Shown here: piece by piece, positions 1 through 8,861 of the stretch
How the letters are laid out: the number at the start of each line of letters is the position of its first letter
How positions within the stretch are numbered: position 1 is the stretch's first letter
NCBI RefSeq assembly: GCF_000243415.2
Contig: NZ_KI912270.1
Location: 2,294,001-2,358,000, forward strand
From: Mycolicibacterium tusciae JS617
Lineage (GTDB): Bacteria > Actinomycetota > Actinomycetes > Mycobacteriales > Mycobacteriaceae
DNA length: 64,000 nucleotides
Reading direction: 5' to 3'
Notes under the pieces: model-generated
Databases searched by the model: none
What the model saw: the letters and a program-made list of their open reading frames with translations, nothing else
Told to the model about the DNA's origin: nothing
Position numbers and translations under genes: made by a program

Positions 1-68
1 CGTCGACGTCAGCGGCGTCGTTGTCCAACCGCCGGCGGCAGTACAGCGACAACGCGGTTCGACCGAAT
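1..68. other. window edge, no gene assigned
   Basis: No complete gene is visible here. On the minus strand an open frame runs leftwards from a GTG inside the operator at 69-84 and off the window edge, so a divergent gene (possibly a regulator) could begin here, but about 25 codons are too few to name it. Confidence 0.3.
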
Positions 69-84
69 CCGGACACTTGTCCGG
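69..84. promoter_or_regulatory. palindromic operator, distal copy (GGACA-N2-TGTCC)
   Basis: Perfect inverted repeat with 7-base arms (CCGGACA / TGTCCGG) around a 2-base spacer. The same core recurs at 169-184 at the start of the oxidoreductase gene, which argues for a dimeric repressor, TetR-like by geometry, that controls this gene and perhaps a divergent one. The regulator is not identified in the window. Confidence 0.6.
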
Positions 85-164
85 CTCCGGAAGGCAGCGA
101 AAAGAACCGGTGCCGCAACGGCCCTCATCTCGCACATTTCGCGGACATATGCCGCGGGACTCCC

Positions 165-184
165 TAGACTGGACAGGTGTCCAG
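165..184 (+). promoter_or_regulatory. -10 box and operator over the transcription/translation start
   Basis: TAGACT (165-170) matches the mycobacterial TANNNT -10 element, and six bases later comes the GTG of the oxidoreductase, the geometry of a leaderless transcript. The palindrome CTGGACA-GG-TGTCCAG (169-184) covers the end of the -10 box, the inferred +1 and the first codons, so a bound repressor would block initiation directly. The promoter assignment is inference; the repeat itself is visible. Confidence 0.55.
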
Positions 185-2429
185 GAACGTTGCGGTGACC
201 TGCCCGCTATGCGAGGCGATGTGTGGCCTTCAGGTACGCGTCGACGGCGACGAGGTGGTTGATGTCCGCGGCAACCGCGAAGACGTGTGGTCGCGCGGCC
301 ACATCTGCCCGAAGGGCACCTCGCTGGCCCATCTTCACACCGACCCCGATCGACTGCGCGAACCGATGGTCAGGACTCAGAGCGGACACGTCCCGGTGTC
401 ATGGGACGACGCCTACGCCGAAGTCGAACGCGTACTGCGACCGGTGCTGAACCGTCACGGCGCCGCCGCAGTCACCGTCTATGTGGGTAACCCCGTCGCC
501 CACAACCTGGGGTTGAGCACCCATATCGGCGCGCTCATCGGAATGGCACAGGCCGCAGGGATGCCTTCGTACTACTCACCCGGCACCGTCGACCAGTGGC
601 CGTTGAACCTCGTCAGTGCACTGCTGTTCGGCCATATGTGGAATGCGCCGATTCCCGACGTGGATCGGACCGACCACCTGATGATCTTCGGCGCGAATCC
701 GGCTGCGTCGCAAGGCTCGATGCTGTCGGCGCCCGATCTCATGGGTCGCCTCGCCGCGATTCGCGGGCGTGGCGGCACGGTGACCGTCGTCGATCCGCGC
801 CGGACACTCACCGCGCAACGCGCGTCGCAATGGGTGCCGGTCCGGCCTGGCACCGACGCGCTTCTGCTGTTCGCGATCCTGCGCACGCTCGACGAGAACA
901 ACTGGGTGCGCCGACCCGCCCATCTCGAAGGCCGCGTCACCGGACTCGACGACGTGATCGCGATGGCCGCCGACTTCGCGCCGGAAACCGTCGCCGGCGC
1001 GTGCGGTATCGACGCGACGACCATCCGTCGGCTCGCGCACGACCTCGCGCACGCCCAAACTCCGGTGTTGTACAGCCGCATCGGCGCATGCACACAGGAG
1101 TTCGGCACATTGGCCACCTGGCTGGTGTTCGTCGTCAACATCGCACTCGGCTCACTCGACCGCGCCGGCGGTGCCGTGTTTCCGAAGCCGGCCGTCTGGT
1201 CTCCGATGTTCATGAAGCCGCCGGACCAGGACGGGCCGGGCTGGCAGTTCGGCCGCTTCCACAGCCGGGTGCGCCGTGCGCCGGAGGTGTTCAGCCAGTT
1301 TCCGGTGAGCTGTCTCGCGGAGGAGATCGACACGCCAGGCGATGGTCAGTTGCGCGGGCTGATCACCGTCGCAGGCAATCCGGTGGTGTCGGCGCCCGGG
1401 ACGCGGCGCCTCGATGCGGCGTTGGCGACGCTCGACGCGATGATCTCGGTCGACCATTACCTCAACGAGACCACCCGCCACGCCCACGTCATCCTGCCCG
1501 GGCTCTCACCGCTGCAACGGCCGCACGCCGACGACCTCTACTGGATCTACGCGGTGTCGTCATGCCTGAAATGGTCCGACCCGGTGTTCGCGCCCTCGCC
1601 GGAACAACCGCCGGAGTGGCAGATCCTGCTGCGGCTCGCAGGCGCGATGGTCGGGGTGCCGATGCCCGAGGTGGACGTCGCCGCCATGGACGACCTCTAC
1701 GTGGCCGGCTTGGTCGCCACCGCATGCTCGACGCCGGGGACGCCGTTGAGTGGTCGGGATCCGCAGGAGGCAACGGCGGCGCTGATCGGATCCGGCCCGG
1801 AACGACTCGTGGACATGGGAATTCGGCTCGGCCCATGGGGTGACGACCTCGGCAGGCGGCCCGGCGGGTTGACGTTGGCCGAGGTGCGCAAACATCCCAA
1901 TGGCCTGCACCTGGACGACCTGGACGGGGGTCGGCTGGAAGAGGTGGTGTGCACGCCCTCCGGCACTGTCGAACTGGTCCACCAACGACTTGTCGATGAC
2001 GTGCCCCGCCTGCGCGCCCGACTTCAGCGAGCCGACGGCGAGCTGTTGCTCACCAGCCGTCGACACCTGCGCTCCAACAACTCGTGGATGCACAACGTGC
2101 CGGCGCTGATGCGGGGCAAGGACCGCTGCACGCTACTCATCCACCCCGACGACGCACAGCGAGCCGGCCTCCGGACCGGTGACGTCGCCGAGTTGTCCAC
2201 CGATGCGGGCTCGTTGTCGGTGCCCGCCGAGGTGTCCGACGAGATGATGCCCGGCGTGGTGTCGCTGCCGCACGGCTGGGGTCACGGACTCGACCGAACC
2301 CGGTTGCAGGTTGCCAACGACCACCCGGGCGTCAACTCGAATCTGCTGAACCCCGCCCATTTGATCGACGTGCCCAGCAATACTCAGGTGGTCAACGGCG
2401 TGCCGTGCCATGTCCGAAATCGAACCTGA
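177..2429 (+). CDS. molybdopterin-dependent oxidoreductase (formate dehydrogenase/DMSO reductase superfamily)
   Basis: This 750-residue protein has the N-terminal [4Fe-4S] site of the family: C9-x2-C12-x3-C16-x27-C44, followed by PKG. Long molybdopterin-binding domains and a C-terminal dinucleotide-binding cap (about 620-745, with a GWGHG segment) complete the fold. No twin-arginine signal is visible, so it is probably cytoplasmic. GTG at 177 is preceded by a -10 box at leaderless distance. Its stop lies just before the start of the P450 gene, so the two are probably co-transcribed and the enzyme may act on a steroid or lipid intermediate. The substrate cannot be read from the sequence; proteins of this type are often annotated simply as molybdopterin oxidoreductase. 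Confidence 0.88.
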   Translation: MSRNVAVTCPLCEAMCGLQVRVDGDEVVDVRGNREDVWSRGHICPKGTSLAHLHTDPDRLREPMVRTQSGHVPVSWDDAYAEVERVLRPVLNRHGAAAVTVYVGNPVAHNLGLSTHIGALIGMAQAAGMPSYYSPGTVDQWPLNLVSALLFGHMWNAPIPDVDRTDHLMIFGANPAASQGSMLSAPDLMGRLAAIRGRGGTVTVVDPRRTLTAQRASQWVPVRPGTDALLLFAILRTLDENNWVRRPAHLEGRVTGLDDVIAMAADFAPETVAGACGIDATTIRRLAHDLAHAQTPVLYSRIGACTQEFGTLATWLVFVVNIALGSLDRAGGAVFPKPAVWSPMFMKPPDQDGPGWQFGRFHSRVRRAPEVFSQFPVSCLAEEIDTPGDGQLRGLITVAGNPVVSAPGTRRLDAALATLDAMISVDHYLNETTRHAHVILPGLSPLQRPHADDLYWIYAVSSCLKWSDPVFAPSPEQPPEWQILLRLAGAMVGVPMPEVDVAAMDDLYVAGLVATACSTPGTPLSGRDPQEATAALIGSGPERLVDMGIRLGPWGDDLGRRPGGLTLAEVRKHPNGLHLDDLDGGRLEEVVCTPSGTVELVHQRLVDDVPRLRARLQRADGELLLTSRRHLRSNNSWMHNVPALMRGKDRCTLLIHPDDAQRAGLRTGDVAELSTDAGSLSVPAEVSDEMMPGVVSLPHGWGHGLDRTRLQVANDHPGVNSNLLNPAHLIDVPSNTQVVNGVPCHVRNRT

Positions 2430-2457
2430 GCCGGAATCGAACCTGAGGAGGTCCTCG

Positions 2458-3684
2458 ATGGCCGCACCGAATCTGCCTGCCGGCTTCGATTTCACCGATC
2501 CCGACATCTACGCCGAGCGCCTGCCCACGGAGGAGCTCGCCGAGGTCCGTCGCGCGGCTCCGATCTGGTGGAACGAGCAGGGCCCCGACGCCGGCGGGTA
2601 CCGCGACGGTGGCTTCTGGGTGGTCAGCAAGCATTGCGACGTCCGCGAGGTGTCGCTACGCAGCGATGTGTTCTCGGCGGCCGCGAAAACCGTCGTCCCG
2701 CATTTCAAGCCCTCGGTCGATGTCGAAGGACAGATCAAGGCATCCAAGCTGTCGATGCTGATGATGGACGACCCCGGGCACGCCCGGCTGCGCAAGATCG
2801 TCTCGCGCGGGTTCACGCCCCGCGCCGTCGAGCGGCTCCGCGCCGAGCTCAACGAGCGGGCGCAGCTGATAGCCGCCGAAGCGGCCACGCACGACTCCGG
2901 CGATTTCGTCCTCGACGTCTCGCGTGAACTGCCGTTGCAGGCGATCGCCGGACTCCTCGGTGTTCCGCTGGAGGACCGCGAGAAGTTGTTCGACTGGTCC
3001 AACCAGATGGTCGGCGGTGACGACCCCGAGTTCGCGGAACACAACTCATTGGCCGCGGTCATCGAATTGATCGGCTACGCCATGGAATTGGCGAAGCTTC
3101 GGGAGGAGGAGCCGGGCGAGGACATCGTCAGCACGCTGATCGACTCCGAAGCCGACGGTCAGCTCACCGAGGCCGAGTTCGGGATGTTCGTCGTCACGCT
3201 CGCGGTGGCGGGTAACGAGACGAGTCGCAACTCGATCACCCAGGGCATGATGGCGTTCACTGACTTCCCCGACCAGTGGGAACTGTTCAAGCGTGCGCGT
3301 CCGAAGACCGCTGCCGACGAGATCATCCGCTGGGCCTCACCGATCACCGCGTTTCAGCGGACTGCGCTGGCCGACACCGAGCTGTCGGGTGTCCCGATCA
3401 AGAAGGACCAGCGGCTGGTGTTGTTCTACCGATCGGCAAACTTCGACGAGGACGTGTTCGACGATCCGTACACGTTCAACATCCTGCGAGATCCCAATCC
3501 GCACTTGGGCTTCGGCGGTACCGGCGCGCACTACTGTGTCGGCGCGAACCTCGCACGGATGACGATCGACCTGATGTTCAACGCGATCGCCGACCACATC
3601 CCCGATCTGAAACCAGCGTCGGCGCCCGAGCGGCTGCGGTCGAGCTTCATCAATGGCATCAAGCACTGGCAGGTGGAGTACTGA
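2458..3684 (+). CDS. cytochrome P450, CYP125 (steroid C26/27-monooxygenase) type
   Basis: The 408-residue enzyme shows the I-helix segment AGNETSRN (about 251-258), a K-helix region and the heme loop FGGTGAHYCVG with Cys360 as the axial ligand. The wording around the N terminus (NLPAGFDFTDPDIYAERLP) and the end (FINGIKHWQVEY) is very like M. tuberculosis CYP125A1, which oxidises the sterol side-chain terminus. I prefer ATG 2458 because GAGGAGG precedes it; an upstream ATG at 2410 overlaps the oxidoreductase stop and lacks a ribosome site. It faces the igr-like operon, whose last gene overlaps its 3' end by 26 bases. It could be a CYP125 paralogue with a different sterol substrate. Confidence 0.9.
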   Translation: MAAPNLPAGFDFTDPDIYAERLPTEELAEVRRAAPIWWNEQGPDAGGYRDGGFWVVSKHCDVREVSLRSDVFSAAAKTVVPHFKPSVDVEGQIKASKLSMLMMDDPGHARLRKIVSRGFTPRAVERLRAELNERAQLIAAEAATHDSGDFVLDVSRELPLQAIAGLLGVPLEDREKLFDWSNQMVGGDDPEFAEHNSLAAVIELIGYAMELAKLREEEPGEDIVSTLIDSEADGQLTEAEFGMFVVTLAVAGNETSRNSITQGMMAFTDFPDQWELFKRARPKTAADEIIRWASPITAFQRTALADTELSGVPIKKDQRLVLFYRSANFDEDVFDDPYTFNILRDPNPHLGFGGTGAHYCVGANLARMTIDLMFNAIADHIPDLKPASAPERLRSSFINGIKHWQVEY

Positions 3685-5302
3685 TCCTGCCGATTTCGGT
3701 GCGCGCACGTTCGCTCAGCGACTGTCCGCGCACCGAAATCGCAGAGTAACGGCGCCCGCGGGCTTCGCGTTCCCACAGTTGGCCGTCACCCGCGGTGACA
3801 CCCTCCAGAATCAGCGTGCGCTTGAGGATCTTGTTCGTCGCGGTCTGCGGCAACTCATCGTTGATTCGCACATATCGCGGCCACGCCTTCGGTGACAGGT
3901 CCTGCTGTGCGGCGAGGAAATCCTCGAATCGCCGCGGCGTCAGTTCGTCGTTGAGCACGACGGCCGCCATCACCTGATCGCCGACATGTTCGTCGGGCAC
4001 CGCATACACCGCGACCAGACTGATCTCCGGCAGGCGCTGCAGGATCCGCTCGACCGGGCCCGCGGCTAGGTTCTCCCCGTCGACGCGCATCCAGTCCGCG
4101 GTACGTCCCGCCAGAAAGATCCACCCGTCGGCGTCGCGGTACGCCAGATCACCCGACCAGTACATACCGTGCCGCATCCGCTCATCTGTGGCCGACTGGT
4201 CGTTGTAGTAGCCCGTGAACCCACCGGAACCGTAGGTGTTCACCAACTCCCCCACGGCCTCGTCGAAATTGGCCAGCGCTCCGTGCTCGTCGAATTCCGC
4301 AGTCGCACATTCGGTCACGGTGTCGGCGTGATACACGCTCACCCCCGGATACCCCTTACCGATCGATCCGGGCGGGCATCCGTCCTCGCGCATCACCACG
4401 ACCGCGAACTCGCTCGACCCGAAGCTGTCCACCACTCGGCAGCCGAACCGTTTGGCGAACAACTCGATATCGCGTTCGGTCGCTTCGTTGCCGAACGCGG
4501 CTCGCAGGGTGTTGTCCGCATCGTCGGGGCTCTCCGGCGTCGCCAATACCAGCGCCAGCGGCTTGCCGACGTAGTTCATGTATGTGACCCCGTACCGTCG
4601 AATATCGGGCAAAAAACGCGACGGCGAGAACTTCGCGGGCACCATCGTCGCCCCGCACGCGATAGCGACCGCCCACCCCGCCGCCACCCCGTTGGAGTGG
4701 AACAGCGGCATCGACAGGTAGGCCACGTCGTCGGCCGTCAGCTCGAACCGGTCCACCAGGCTCGCTCCGCAGAGCACCGCCATCGCGTGCGCGAATCGCA
4801 CCGCTTTGGGGTCCCCACTGGTTCCCGAGGTGAAGATCATCAGCGCAGTGTCTTGGCCAGTGACCTCACGATGTGGGACAAGGGGTTTGGCCGACTGCAC
4901 CGCCGCGAGGTAGTCGGCGCTGTCGACATCCACTACTGTGGCGGCGCCAACATCCAATCCCTCGAGCAGCGGCAGATGGTCGGCGTCGACGAGCACCAGC
5001 CGACAGTCGGCGCGCCGAATATCGGTCGCCAGGCCCTCGCCGCGCCGCGTCGTGTTGATACCGCACAGCACATAGCCGCCGAGCGCCGCCGCGGCCATCG
5101 CCCGCAGCATCGCGGGTGAATTACCCAGCAGCGCACCGACGTGCAACGGCTCATTCGACGGAGCTAAGTCGATCAGAGCCGCGGCCTCTGCCGACGCCTC
5201 GGCCAAATGTTCGCGCCACGTCCACGTCCGATCAGCATGCATCATCGCGACGCCGTCGTCGCCCATACGTGTGCGCAGCAGCTGCTGCACCGTTTCAATC
5301 AT
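3659..5302 (-). CDS. fadD17: acyl-CoA synthetase, FadD17 type
   Basis: An ANL-superfamily ligase of 547 residues that forms acyl-CoA from a carboxylate through an acyl-AMP. The P-loop motif IFTSGTSGDPKAV is present, as are the DxxG-type motif in MYWSGDLAYRD and the C-terminal catalytic Lys region (TNKILKR). Whole stretches match remembered FadD17, an enzyme of the sterol regulon. It is the last gene of the leftward operon and overlaps the DUF35 gene by 8 bases. The normal family end is near GRRYSAI; the final ~25 residues are encoded by a palindromic repeat (3691-3741) and look acquired by readthrough. Confidence 0.85.
   Translation of the reverse strand: MIETVQQLLRTRMGDDGVAMMHADRTWTWREHLAEASAEAAALIDLAPSNEPLHVGALLGNSPAMLRAMAAAALGGYVLCGINTTRRGEGLATDIRRADCRLVLVDADHLPLLEGLDVGAATVVDVDSADYLAAVQSAKPLVPHREVTGQDTALMIFTSGTSGDPKAVRFAHAMAVLCGASLVDRFELTADDVAYLSMPLFHSNGVAAGWAVAIACGATMVPAKFSPSRFLPDIRRYGVTYMNYVGKPLALVLATPESPDDADNTLRAAFGNEATERDIELFAKRFGCRVVDSFGSSEFAVVVMREDGCPPGSIGKGYPGVSVYHADTVTECATAEFDEHGALANFDEAVGELVNTYGSGGFTGYYNDQSATDERMRHGMYWSGDLAYRDADGWIFLAGRTADWMRVDGENLAAGPVERILQRLPEISLVAVYAVPDEHVGDQVMAAVVLNDELTPRRFEDFLAAQQDLSPKAWPRYVRINDELPQTATNKILKRTLILEGVTAGDGQLWEREARGRRYSAISVRGQSLSERARTEIGRISTPPASA
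3691..3741. repeat. 15-bp inverted repeat, REP/terminator-like
   Basis: Arms CGATTTCGGTGCGCG (3691-3705) and its exact complement (3727-3741) flank a 21-base loop, between the stop of the P450 gene and the body of the ligase gene. It could form a strong hairpin in either direction and may serve as a bidirectional terminator. It lies inside the ligase reading frame. Confidence 0.7.
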
Positions 5303-5729
5303 CGGCGGGCCGGTAGCGAAGCAGTGTTACGCCGTCCCCGTCGCAGAACACCGGAACGACCCGCATGCCGATCCGAATGTTTTCGGGATCCACGTCGACG
5401 AGTTCGGTGCTCACGCGCGGACCGACGTCCCATTCGACGACCGCCAGTAGCTGCGGCAGCTTCTCAGCCCACGGCGGTCCGGTGGGGCGGCGCGCGACGG
5501 TATAGGTGTACAACGTTCCCGCGCCGTCGATCTCGCGCCACTCAAGATCGTCGGCGAGGGTTCTGGGCGCCAGCGTGCGCGGGTAGAACACATACCGGTC
5601 GGCTGAGGGCGAGTACTGGATCAGTATTTTATGCTCGCGCAACGCATCCCAGTACGGTTGCGACACCGGCGTCGGTTCGGGTGAGGGCGCGGTCATGTCA
5701 GATCCGTCGCTCTTCGCGCGAGCGCTCAT
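5295..5729 (-). CDS. DUF35 OB-fold protein, partner of the Ltp thiolase
   Basis: A 144-residue protein with the DUF35 layout: an N-terminal helix (QPYWDALREHKILIQY), a knuckle, then an OB fold (GAGTLYTYTVARRP ... VSTELVDVDPENIRIGMRV). In ChsH2 of the igr operon this domain is the C-terminal half of a hydratase and binds Ltp2 to make the side-chain retro-aldolase; here it is a separate gene next to the Ltp gene. The usual zinc-ribbon cysteines are absent, so it is a zinc-less variant. ATG 5729 overlaps the Ltp stop as ATGA; longer frames upstream are shadows. Confidence 0.8.
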   Translation of the reverse strand: MSARAKSDGSDMTAPSPEPTPVSQPYWDALREHKILIQYSPSADRYVFYPRTLAPRTLADDLEWREIDGAGTLYTYTVARRPTGPPWAEKLPQLLAVVEWDVGPRVSTELVDVDPENIRIGMRVVPVFCDGDGVTLLRYRPADD

Positions 5730-6931
5730 CGATCGCCTCCGAGGATCAAGGCGACCTGCTCGCTCATGATGCCGCCGGTGCCGCTGACGAACGCCGTGTT
5801 GCAGTCGGCAACCTGCGCCTGCCCGGAACGGCCCATCACCTGCCGGGCGCCGTCGACGACGTGGTGCATACCGCCCGCCATCCCGGCCTGTCCGTAGGAC
5901 AACTGCCCGCCGGCGGTGTTGAGCGGGAAGTCGCCGCGGAAGGTGAGGTCGTGCTCTGTCAGCCACTTCATGCCCTCGCCCTTGCCGCAGAAGCCCGCGT
6001 CCTCGAGCGTCATCAGCACCGTGATCGTGTAGCAGTCATAGACCGATGCCACGTCGATGTCGGACCGTTGCAGTCCCGCCATCGCGAAGGCGCGTTCCGC
6101 GGACAGGGCAATGGGCGTCTGCATGAGATTGTCAGCGTAGGTCGGCGTCTTGAATCGGATGTGCTCCCCGAAACCCTTGAGCCAGACAGGGCGATGGCGA
6201 CCACGGCGTGCCACGTCCGCGTTGGCGATCAGCACCCCCGCGCCGCCCTGCACGCGCATCACGGTCTCGAGCATGTGTATCGGGTCGGCGATCACCGGGC
6301 TGTTCAGCACGTCATCGACGGTGATCGGCGTGCCGTGGAACACCGCGCCGGGATGGGCACACGCATTGGTCCGCTGATCCACCGCGACGCGCGCCAAAGC
6401 CGCCGCGTCGTAACCATATTCGTGTGCATAGCGCTGGGCGATCTGCGCGAAGGGGCCGTTCTGGCCGACATTGCCGTACGGGATCTCGAATTCGGCCTGC
6501 GGTGAGCCGTAGTTGTTGCTCGACGCGCCGTACCAGCTGAGAGTGCGCCCGGGCTTGGCCTCCGAGCGTGGCACTTCGGTCGACCCGGGGACGACGGCGA
6601 GCACCGCATCGCACAGACCCAATTCGACTGCGGCGGCGGCGCGCCACACCATACCCGCCGCGGTTGCCCCGCCGAGATCCACTCGGTCACCGAAGTTCAG
6701 CGGCAGCCCAAGGTACTCCGACAGCGTGGCCGGGGCGAACATATCCGACTCCGCGATACCGTGCGTCGAGAGGCCATTCACCACAGCGGGTTCCACGCCG
6801 GCGTCCTCTATGACCATCTTGGCGAGCCGGGCGTACTGATCCAGCGTGAACGACGGCGGAGCGCTTTGGCGCTTCTCCGCGGGCAACTCCGCGATGCCGA
6901 TGATGGCCGCCTCGCCGCGCAGGCCCGTCAC
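5726..6931 (-). CDS. lipid-transfer-protein-type thiolase / side-chain aldolase (Ltp2-like)
   Basis: A 401-residue thiolase-fold protein of the SCP-x/Ltp family, with the Ltp-style segments LGGATAAGMVWRAAAAVE, VYDCYTITVLMTLEDAGFC and a C-terminal GGQLSYGQAGMAGGMHH loop. Family members paired with a DUF35 protein cleave C-C bonds of steroid side-chain CoA esters (Ltp2 releases propionyl-CoA from the cholesterol side chain), and the adjacent DUF35 gene supports that role over simple thiolysis. GTG 6931 overlaps the preceding hydratase stop as GTGA. Substrate chain length is not deducible. Confidence 0.82.
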   Translation of the reverse strand: MTGLRGEAAIIGIAELPAEKRQSAPPSFTLDQYARLAKMVIEDAGVEPAVVNGLSTHGIAESDMFAPATLSEYLGLPLNFGDRVDLGGATAAGMVWRAAAAVELGLCDAVLAVVPGSTEVPRSEAKPGRTLSWYGASSNNYGSPQAEFEIPYGNVGQNGPFAQIAQRYAHEYGYDAAALARVAVDQRTNACAHPGAVFHGTPITVDDVLNSPVIADPIHMLETVMRVQGGAGVLIANADVARRGRHRPVWLKGFGEHIRFKTPTYADNLMQTPIALSAERAFAMAGLQRSDIDVASVYDCYTITVLMTLEDAGFCGKGEGMKWLTEHDLTFRGDFPLNTAGGQLSYGQAGMAGGMHHVVDGARQVMGRSGQAQVADCNTAFVSGTGGIMSEQVALILGGDR

Positions 6932-7350
6932 GGCGCAACCCGTGAAGGCAGTGCAACGGTCGCGGTACCCGGCATCAACACGTCGTCGCCGCGCTTGCAG
7001 TAGATGTCGAGGTCGACGAGGCCGTCCGCCCGCTTCCCGGTGACCACGCCGCCGAACGTCAACTGCTGCCCGGGATAGGCGATCGCCCGGTTCTGGACGG
7101 AGAACGCCACCAGCCGGCCGGCGCCGCCGATCCAGTCGGTCAGCGCGCGCGAAAGCAGCGCCGCCTGCAGCGGTCCCTGGACGAGGACGTTGTCGTAGCC
7201 CTCGGAGTCGCGGGCCCAGTCCTTGTCGTAGTGGATGCGGTGGCCGTTGTACGTGGCGGCGCTGAAGAAGAACATCTGCGTCTCGTCGACGGTCACCGAC
7301 AGCACTCCGATCACGTCACCTTTGTGGATGTCCTCGTAGAACGGGCTCAT
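6928..7350 (-). CDS. MaoC-like hydratase subunit (ChsH1-like)
   Basis: A 140-residue single hot-dog protein starting MSPFYEDIHKGD, with the hydratase-2-like stretch TYNGHRIHYDKDWA (Asp/His active-site region) and a conserved VQGPLQAALL helix. It probably forms a heteromer with the protein encoded just upstream and hydrates an enoyl-CoA made by the two FadE proteins, as ChsH1-ChsH2 do. ATG 7350 overlaps the upstream stop as ATGA. A longer open frame further upstream is a shadow. Confidence 0.8.
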   Translation of the reverse strand: MSPFYEDIHKGDVIGVLSVTVDETQMFFFSAATYNGHRIHYDKDWARDSEGYDNVLVQGPLQAALLSRALTDWIGGAGRLVAFSVQNRAIAYPGQQLTFGGVVTGKRADGLVDLDIYCKRGDDVLMPGTATVALPSRVAP

Positions 7351-7850
7351 GCGGGCCGCGCGATCATCGATGTCGTCGCCTCGGCGAGAAGCGCACGATG
7401 CTGGTTTCGGTATTCGGCACGCCAGGTCACCAGAACGAATCTGCCTGATCTGCCTTCCTTCTCGACGATCGACTCGACCGTGCGCGCCATCGTGACCTCG
7501 TCGCCGTGGTAGGCAGGCAAGTGGAAGGTGGTGCTCTCGCCACCGGCCATGCGCCGCGGCGCTTTCGGGAAGGCCATGCTGCCCGTTACCGCGCCAGAGG
7601 ACCCGTCGGGCCGTAACTCGTCGAGTGCAGCGACCCCGAGGATCGCGTATTGCAGATACAGCGGCGGGCAGATGATGTCGCGATAGCCGTGCCCGCGTGC
7701 GTATTCCGCGTCGAACCACAACGGGTTGTGATCGCCAACTGCGGCGGCCCAACGCTGCCAGTCTCGCCGATATACCTCGCCGGTGGCGATGGCGACCACA
7801 GTGCCGATCTTGGCGGCCGATTCCGGGTCGACCAGGCTTTCCGCAGTCAC
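7347..7850 (-). CDS. FAS1-like dehydratase / hot-dog hydratase subunit (ChsH2 N-terminal-like)
   Basis: A 167-residue hot-dog protein. The segment WQRWAAAVGDHNPLWFDAEYARGHGYRDIICPP is the substrate-binding half typical of FAS1-like dehydratases, and it corresponds to the N-terminal domain of ChsH2. In M. tuberculosis that domain is fused to DUF35; here it stands alone and DUF35 is encoded two genes downstream. GTG 7850 overlaps the preceding dehydrogenase stop as GTGA, so translation is coupled. Confidence 0.8.
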   Translation of the reverse strand: MTAESLVDPESAAKIGTVVAIATGEVYRRDWQRWAAAVGDHNPLWFDAEYARGHGYRDIICPPLYLQYAILGVAALDELRPDGSSGAVTGSMAFPKAPRRMAGGESTTFHLPAYHGDEVTMARTVESIVEKEGRSGRFVLVTWRAEYRNQHRALLAEATTSMIARPA

Positions 7851-8857
7851 CGTGAAACTCTCGTGCCGTCAAGCCATTTCGCGGCGACGTCCGCTCCACC
7901 GCCGAGTGTCGACAGCACCCGCGCGCGTTCGGAGAACACGTGTAGGCCGGTGTCGACGACGTATCCCATCCCGCCGTGCAGTTGGTGCGCGTCGAGAGTG
8001 ATCTTCTTGACCTCGGTGGCGCGCATCCGGGCGATCGCCGTCTCACGGGTCGCCGGTTTGCCGCGTCCGATCCAGAACGTCGCCGACTGCGCCGCGAGAC
8101 GCGCTGCGGCCAGCGCGATGTGCATGTCGGCGACCAGATGCTGTGCCGCCTGGAATGAGGCGATCGGCCTGCCGAACTGCTCGCGCATCTTCGTGTACGC
8201 AACGGTGCGGTCGATCACCGCCTCGCCGATACCGACGAGGTCCAAAGAGTCCAGCGCCACAATGGCATTGGCCGTCCGTCGTAGCTGTTCGATGTCAACG
8301 GGCGTGGGCTCGTCGATCGAGACGTCGTCGAACCGGACCGTGAACACCGGAAATCCGCCCATGATGGGCAGGGGGTTGATCTCGACGCCGTTCGCAGTGG
8401 TGTCGACGGCGACGACGCCCGCGTCTGTGCTCGCGACGATCACATCGGCCTGGTCGGCGTCGGCGACGTAGTGCGCGTCGCCGCTCACCCGCCAGGCGTC
8501 GCCGTCACTGCGCACGCGCAATCGCGGTGTCACGTCGGATGCGTCGCGCGGGTTGAACAGCGCGTACGTTCCGCGGGCTTCGCCGGATGTCAGACGGGGC
8601 AGCCATGCCGGCCCGACGTCGAGCCAGTCGACGGCGATCGCCGCGTACACCGAGCTCTGAACCACCCTGGGGCACAGCGCTCGTCCCGCCTCGACGCAAA
8701 ACACACCGATATCGTTGAGGCTGGCGTCGACCACCAAGCCGAGGATGCCCGCGGACGCGAGCGCCTTCCACTGCGCGTCCGGTTCGAGGTCGGCCGACAG
8801 TACGCTGCGGCACATCGCGGCCAGGTCGCGTTCGTCCTGCGAAGGAATCACTCGCAT
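7847..8857 (-). CDS. acyl-CoA dehydrogenase, short FadE subunit (FadE28-like)
   Basis: A 336-residue flavoprotein, shorter than ordinary tetrameric dehydrogenases and the size of FadE28 (ChsE1), which works as an alpha2beta2 complex with a longer FadE. The C-terminal FAD/CoA-binding wording MREQFGRPIASFQAAQHLVAD and LDAHQLHGGMGYVVDTGLH is present. ATG 8857 has a strong GGGAGGTGA site. Directly upstream lies the longer partner, fitting the heterotetramer arrangement used on steroid side chains. Confidence 0.85.
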   Translation of the reverse strand: MRVIPSQDERDLAAMCRSVLSADLEPDAQWKALASAGILGLVVDASLNDIGVFCVEAGRALCPRVVQSSVYAAIAVDWLDVGPAWLPRLTSGEARGTYALFNPRDASDVTPRLRVRSDGDAWRVSGDAHYVADADQADVIVASTDAGVVAVDTTANGVEINPLPIMGGFPVFTVRFDDVSIDEPTPVDIEQLRRTANAIVALDSLDLVGIGEAVIDRTVAYTKMREQFGRPIASFQAAQHLVADMHIALAAARLAAQSATFWIGRGKPATRETAIARMRATEVKKITLDAHQLHGGMGYVVDTGLHVFSERARVLSTLGGGADVAAKWLDGTRVSR

Positions 8858-8861
8858 GCCG

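Noticed and set aside
596..1843. 415-codon plus-strand frame overlapping the oxidoreductase gene
   Set aside because: Arg-rich, low-complexity translation typical of a shifted frame in high-GC coding DNA; the real gene in the other frame has clear motifs.
5207..6505. 432-codon plus-strand frame over the DUF35/Ltp genes
   Set aside because: Antisense shadow; no motifs, and the minus-strand operon is unambiguous.
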